From the NCBI GenBank assembly GCA_030998015.1, contig JARWMV010000065.1:21925-85924 (forward strand): a stretch of DNA of 64,000 nt. Direction: 5' to 3'. A program made the translations under genes and the position numbers. This DNA comes from Ceratorhiza oryzae-sativae (lineage: Eukaryota; Basidiomycota; Agaricomycetes; Cantharellales; Ceratobasidiaceae). The notes beneath the pieces are model-generated. The model saw only the letters and a list, made by a program, of their open reading frames with translations. It was not told where the DNA came from and searched no databases. Below are positions 59,293 to 64,000 of this stretch, piece after piece (the stretch's first letter is position 1; each line of letters begins with the position of its first letter).

Positions 59293-60143
59293 TCTCATGC
59301 GCTTTCCTGTCAGCCTATCCAATTAGATTATCAGGTTGTTCGATTATTTCAATGAGGTCATGGTAGGTGCCTGTCTCAATTGTATCAAGGACGTCAAGGA
59401 CTCGCGCGCCCTGTTATGCTTCATGAGGTGGATCACAATAGCTTTAGGGTCCTCTACTCGAGATTCTTGGTGCTTGCCAAAAACGAAATAACAACCTCAT
59501 GGATGACATCGCCAACACTCTTGTTCGCGGGGTTTCTCTACATGCTGTCGCCGAGGCATGTTCGATTTGCGCTGCCGCCCCCTCGTTCTCTAGCCCTACT
59601 CGAGGAAATAGGACCTTTCGGTATACCAACCTATGGACGTCATGGACTTCATGGCTCAGCAGAACACAGCCGTGAAATGGATGACACCCTTAACAATGCT
59701 TTTGCTAGGGTGGCCGCCAATAGCACGGAAGCATTGAGCAGCGATGGGTTTGTCAATAGCGTGACAAATTCATCCAGCATTCTTTTCTATCACGCAACAG
59801 TCAGCGGATTCATGTTTGAATCTCGTACTTTATTGACTGGACATAGGAGGAGGAGCATGGCTTTTGCCCAAAAGCTGTCGTCTGTTCTCAGGGAATCTGA
59901 GAGGTCAGATCTCGCAATGGTGTTCCTCGAAGCTCGGGGCCAGTCACCGTTTCGCCCGCACCCGATGACTAAAAACAGTGGTGGGGTTGCCGGGTGGGTC
60001 GTAGCACTCCTTGGTTCGCTCAACCCGATCGCGGTTATTTGCTGAAAGTTCGACTCTTACACACTCTTAGGCAAGCCGTTTGACGCCACCGTTGACACAT
60101 TCCGAACATTCGTAGAACTCAAACGCAAGCACGCAGACTATAG
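59293..60143 (+). pseudogene. HHE-domain gene 2, decayed
   Basis: Relics of a paralogue in the same exon order: DYFNEVM just before a GTAGGT donor (59338-59362), EVDHNSFRVLYSRF (about 59424-59466), DDIANTLVRG (about 59500-59530), a degraded second half, and a well kept last exon, GKPFDATVDTFRTFVEL (about 60070-60143). Frameshifts and stops break nearly every exon and the N-terminal region is missing. Confidence 0.7.
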
Positions 60144-60281
60144 ATGGGGTGGCCATAGCCGAGTGACAATTTTTTCTATTATACTACAACCACTAGCTCA
60201 CAATACACATTGATTGCATTTCAGACATCAACATCTCGTAGGAAGAGGCACGCAAGTTATGTAGCTTGCACCAAGTTGGGA

Positions 60282-61375
60282 TCAGCATGCATACTTCAAA
60301 TCTACGTACGAACGGACAGCGCCTAATATCGTATCCACTGGCTTAGCTGTGGGTTGGAATCATTTCAGAATATTTTTAATAGAAAGATTCTGTTAGTTCG
60401 CTCACCAAAGACTCCGGTAAACTTCTCAGAGAAGTCTCCTGCTGGACGTAGGCGTTTGGAGGCCGTTTCACGAGCCGACAAATATTGCATTGCTAACTTG
60501 GATCTCTGTGAACCGTCGAGCACTGATGAGATTTTTGTGTGCAGCGCCTTCTCATCTTTCTGAATCTATTTCAGCAAAGGCAAGGTAATAAATGGGAAAT
60601 GAAGACCTCGGCATGGTCTAGCAATAAGCTACATGCTTCTCGAACCGATATGACAAACTTGTGGTTATCCGGTTTTGATGTGCTGCTCTGGTCAACTTCA
60701 AAAAAAGCCTTTTGTATTTTCTTTCCATGTTCAGAATCGCCGCGGGCCACGTCTTCAAGGCCATTCTCAATGAGCGACCTATGGACGGAGAGTTCCTGGA
60801 GAGCCTCAGCCCCGACGCGAACACATAATATATGCACCCATTACGAACCTTACCAGTCGAATACTTTGAGACCTCGTATACCAGCGTATTCGCGATTGAT
60901 TTCATTTGCTCGTGGTCATTCTCCCGATGAGTGGCCTCAATCCTCTCTTGTAAATCGCGGAAATTCTTGAAATCAATCTGCGCAATTGCTGGGTCAAAAG
61001 GGCCAATCATCAACTAAGGGCCAATCATCAACTAAGGGCACATACCATGGCTTCTACGCAGTAGTCAAGCGAAGAACTAATAGGCGGGCGGGTTCCTCTC
61101 CCTTCGTTTGGTGCCTTGTCCTCCCACAAGCTACTGACAGCAAGGGGTGACCTCATGAAAATGCATCTGCGAACCTGCTCATTGGGGACGTAGGGGCCCA
61201 GGAAGAGTCTAGATCTACCGTCGGTCCCCGCAGTTGCCCTGACAATTCGACCATGCATATTTGAGATAGACAGGGGGTACTGAGGTGCATAGAGTTGCGC
61301 AGGAAGGGAACGTATATGCTGAGTATAATGCGTTACGTATTTGCTTCGAAGCTCCCCAAGGCTGACTATCGTCAT
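60282..61375 (-). CDS. Hemerythrin-like HHE-domain protein 3
   Basis: Exons 61375-61047, 60977-60849, 60795-60607, 60559-60406 and 60346-60282 join to 289 codons (first exon ends with EAM at 61046). Exons 2, 3 and 4 have the same phases as HHE1; exons 2 and 3 have identical lengths (129 and 189 nt). The N-terminal 110 residues are long, with Arg-rich targeting-like sequence. The ligand pattern is weakened: the DH of the first helix reads IDFKNF, the second reads VYEVSKYSTGK, and H-A-E remains in LLLDHAE, so iron binding is doubtful. The C-terminus is cut short (LKYAC, stop) relative to HHE1 and HHE4. Intron 1 holds an 18-bp tandem duplication (61000-61035). Confidence 0.78.
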
Positions 61376-61931
61376 TGGTAGGTCACTGGGTCACCATCTA
61401 CGCTCATAGCGTGAAAAATGGCATGGATATGACGACCTCAAGTAGAAACAGGTTCTTTACTCAGGAAGCAATGTACCCCGCCAGCTTCCTTGCATTAGGT
61501 CTGACGGTGAACCCTCTCGAGTGATCTAACTTTCGCGATCGAGTTGCTGGACTCAAGCATGGCCTTAGAGTCGTAGTGTAAATCCTAAGCCTTGTAACGG
61601 ATAACAGGCCTAGAACTATAAACGTAAATTGCCCTAATCTTACTGCTTTTCGGGGGAGCAGTAAAACCCCAGACGGGTTGACGATAGTTATTAGTGATAT
61701 TCTACTTGGAGGCAGCATGGCTTCGGCCTCGATGTGACATAAGGCCTTGCCTCGTTATCGCAAGCGATGGGTCGATCGCAGATTCCAGAACCTCGATCCA
61801 GATCTGATTTTATGATGATGAAAGTGGGGTAGCGTGTGGATGACGATCGGAGTTACGCCCCTTCATTTACATCGTCTAAATAGTCTCGCAAATATTTGTG
61901 CCTCAATCTCGCCCGCCTCTTCCCTACCAAT
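61376..61931. promoter_or_regulatory. Divergent promoter region between HHE3 and HHE4
   Basis: About 0.55 kb separating two head-to-head paralogues. No ORF with a domain; no clear TATA box. Confidence 0.4.
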
Positions 61932-62926
61932 ATGTATTCCACGGTTGCTCGAACGACTTTGTTGACCGCAACCAGAGCTCCTCGCACCCGTCCGTTAGCA
62001 GTAATGGCTATTCTGAACTCACCAGGCCTCCGTCCTCTTTCAACTCGGCCAATTCTTGGGGCGGTGAGTCCATATGAAGATCGACCACCCTATGAATCAA
62101 GAGGCACGCATCCACCTTTCAAACCCTCTCTGGACTACTTTACAGAAGCCATAGTAAGCCCATGTCCTCTTCTCTCGCTCTGCTTGGCAATTGCCTAACC
62201 CAAGTTGAAAGATTGATTTCAAAAATTTCCGGGACCTCATAGAGCGCTTCGAGGTGGCGCGGAGAGAGAACGACATCGATTTGATGAGGGCTATCAGCAA
62301 TACCTTCATTTATGAAGTCTCGATGTATTCCTCTGGCAAGGTAGACCCTAGTCCTACATCTCTATTTCGCGCCTTGAATTGATATATGCGCCTCATCAGG
62401 AGCTTGCGGTCCACAAGGCTCTAGAACTTTATGGATTCAAAGAGTTGGCAAATGACAGTCGCCAAAAATTGGGCCAAATTCAAAGCGGCTTCGTCGAGGC
62501 GGGCAAGCACAGGACGTCTCCAGATATTGAGCCCCTGGCAAAAGCAATGAGAAACTCTTGTCAGATACTCTTCAAATATATCGAGGTGTGTTTCAGGATG
62601 CATATAGCATTTCCAGGGTACTCAGATGAAATCTAGGTCCAAGAGAAATCGCAGTATGAAGCACTAGTAAAGGTTTTGACTGGTCCAGAGCGAGCAGAAC
62701 TCGCCACAGAATACCTCAAAGCCCGCCAAACGGCACCCAGACGCCTTCGTCCATCACAGACACCCTCTCAGCGGTTGATCGGCCTTATGAGTGAGCTTGG
62801 GCAAGGGCTCCATAGAAATCCTAGGTACTAACTGAGCTAGTAGTCCAACCTATCGATGAGGGACTGAGTGGTTTTGTCGCATTTGCCGATGTCAAATTCA
62901 TGCACTCGGATCCTACTTTGGCTTAG
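61932..62926 (+). CDS. Hemerythrin-like HHE-domain protein 4
   Basis: Exons 61932-62153, 62212-62340, 62400-62585, 62637-62790 and 62841-62926 give 258 residues. Arg/Thr-rich presequence (MYSTVARTTLLTATRAPRTR), then FKPSLDYFTEAI, the HHE bundle and the ending VKFMHSDPTLA. It shares with HHE3 the changed first helix (IDFKNFRDLIERFEVARREN) and the loss of most His ligands (YEVSMYSSGK; YIE where HHE1 has HAE). So HHE3 and HHE4 form a sub-pair that likely lost or changed metal binding while keeping the fold. Exon lengths 129 and 154 match HHE3. Confidence 0.82.
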
Positions 62927-63110
62927 ATATTCTTGGCATTTTTAAAAACTATTTTCCAGATAATGTCCAGATATTTATTGTGTGTCGTTTGAACCCGAAT
63001 ATAGCCGAATGTATCTGTAATTGAACCGAGGGGCACACGTCGGCCAGGCAGTTTCGTAGAATCAACTTTTGCTTTCGATTTACTCAGATATAATACAATT
63101 TTCAGAATTC
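62927..63110. other. Convergent 3' ends of HHE4 and GH35
   Basis: About 180 AT-rich bases between two facing stop codons; no other feature. Confidence 0.5.
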
Positions 63111-64000
63111 TTAAGCAGCTAAGCCTATGATTATCTCCTTGCTCGACGAGAGCACAGTCGTGGTCGTCAACTGCACGTCGGCAACTTTGGCCCCGGCAGC
63201 GTCTGTCGAGTCACAACTAAGTGGAAGTCTATGACGTGACATCCGAAAGACTCACCCAGTGACCAAAGGGTCATTAGCACATCATTCTCACCACGATGGT
63301 TCAGAATGCCCTCGGGGATCTGTCAAATCCTTTTAGAAAATGGCGCATATATGTACGTTGCATATGTACTCACCGGATACAGTGTTTGAGGCCCAAAGTT
63401 GGAAGTGAACCTGGGTACCCGGTCAGTTTCGTCGCGGGGATTACGATAATACACCTGGACTCACCGGCCAAACTGCCATCCGTTGACGTACAGCATCACT
63501 CGATAGTTGCTGCTCGGAGTCCGCTCAAACTTGAAAGCCACGGGGACGTCGGTCGTCTTATCCACGTTCAACGTAAACTTGGTTTTGTACGCCTTGATGC
63601 CGGCCTTGCTAATCCCAGCAAATGGCGTGCAGCTGGCATCAGTCTTGGACGAGTTCCAGGCGCTGGTGAGCTGGTAGTTGGGATAGATAGCCCCAATACG
63701 TTCGACATATAGGCCACCAGTGTTGAGCGGCCCACGAATGATATCGGTTGTATTTTCGCCCTCGACATTGCCCGTGAGCTTCCAAGACGTGAAATCAACA
63801 CCACCCTGAAGCTCATAGCCACGAATACCGCGAGGGGCCTGTCGTAACGTTAAACGCTATCCCGTTTGTCCAGCGACTACGACGTACCTTGAACTCGTCT
63901 CTCGAATTCCAATCCTCATCCAGGCCTTTAGTAGCTTCATCAGCCTTGATCGGAAGACTCCAAATCCATACTCACCCATGTTGTCGACAACCACAGTGAC
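63111..64000 (-). CDS. GH35 beta-galactosidase, C-terminal part, runs off the window
   Basis: Exons 64000-63976, 63925-63888, 63838-63465, 63410-63374, 63319-63256 and 63202-63111 stay in one frame to a stop. They encode the end of a fungal beta-galactosidase: VVVDNMG, APRGIRGYEL, WKLTGNVEGE, RGPLNTGGLYVERIG, VMLYVNGWQFG, NFGPQTLYP, PEGILNHRGEN. These are the jelly-roll domains 4 and 5 that follow the catalytic barrel in secreted enzymes removing terminal beta-galactose from plant polysaccharides. The catalytic glutamates and signal peptide lie beyond the right edge. No lesion in the visible part. Confidence 0.88.

Overview
The window reads as nuclear DNA of a filamentous basidiomycete. Host genes are split by many short introns (about 44-67 nt, GT..AG), and the recognisable genes are eukaryotic and fungal: ARG5,6, ribosomal protein eL24, GLE1, hemerythrin (HHE) proteins and a GH35 beta-galactosidase. 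The left two thirds is nested transposons. A Rhizoctonia/Thanatephorus-like agaricomycete is my best guess from gene style; the sequence alone does not prove it.

Layout. (1) 149-28892 is a nest of Ty3/gypsy elements. Element D (minus strand, 3' LTR 149-1580, pol 25641-22252, three accessory genes) is interrupted by element E (plus strand, 1689-19204, LTRs of exactly 376 bp, duplicated target ACAAG). E is itself split between gag and pol by element F (minus strand, 4823-15392, duplicated target ATGTA). A third insertion, copy C (plus strand, 25703-28892, same family as F), cuts off the 5' part of D and is itself truncated. E and F/C both look self-primed (Tf1/sushi style): the primer site two bases after the LTR is the exact complement of the predicted transcript start. 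(2) 28893-42500 holds a CACTA-like element with a TNP2 transposase gene (42141-38182), a plus-strand AT-hook gene, and between them a decayed piece of the host co-activator gene TRA1 that is itself interrupted. (3) 42520-42890 is a 12-bp minisatellite, and 43117-46969 an undescribed element with long terminal inverted repeats. (4) 47000-51230 carries decayed LINE, copia and ABC-transporter pieces plus one intact small secreted-protein gene. (5) 51445-64000 is ordinary gene-dense chromosome: ARG5,6, eL24, GLE1, a cluster of four HHE-domain genes (one decayed), and the 3' end of a GH35 gene.

The most striking feature lies inside element F. Between its pol gene and its 3' LTR it carries about 3.8 kb of non-retroviral cargo: a gene for a rolling-circle replication initiator (Rep) of the CRESS-DNA/geminivirus type, with HUH nuclease motifs and a superfamily 3 helicase; a divergently transcribed, spliced small gene with a basic tail; a third uncharacterised ORF; and, between the divergent genes, an intergenic region with a 130-bp direct repeat, two copies of a GC-rich stem-loop and several copies of a TCACRTGA palindrome. 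The layout resembles a small circular replicon captured by a retrotransposon. One in-frame TGA lies between Rep motifs I and II; an intron could remove it, or the gene may be dead.
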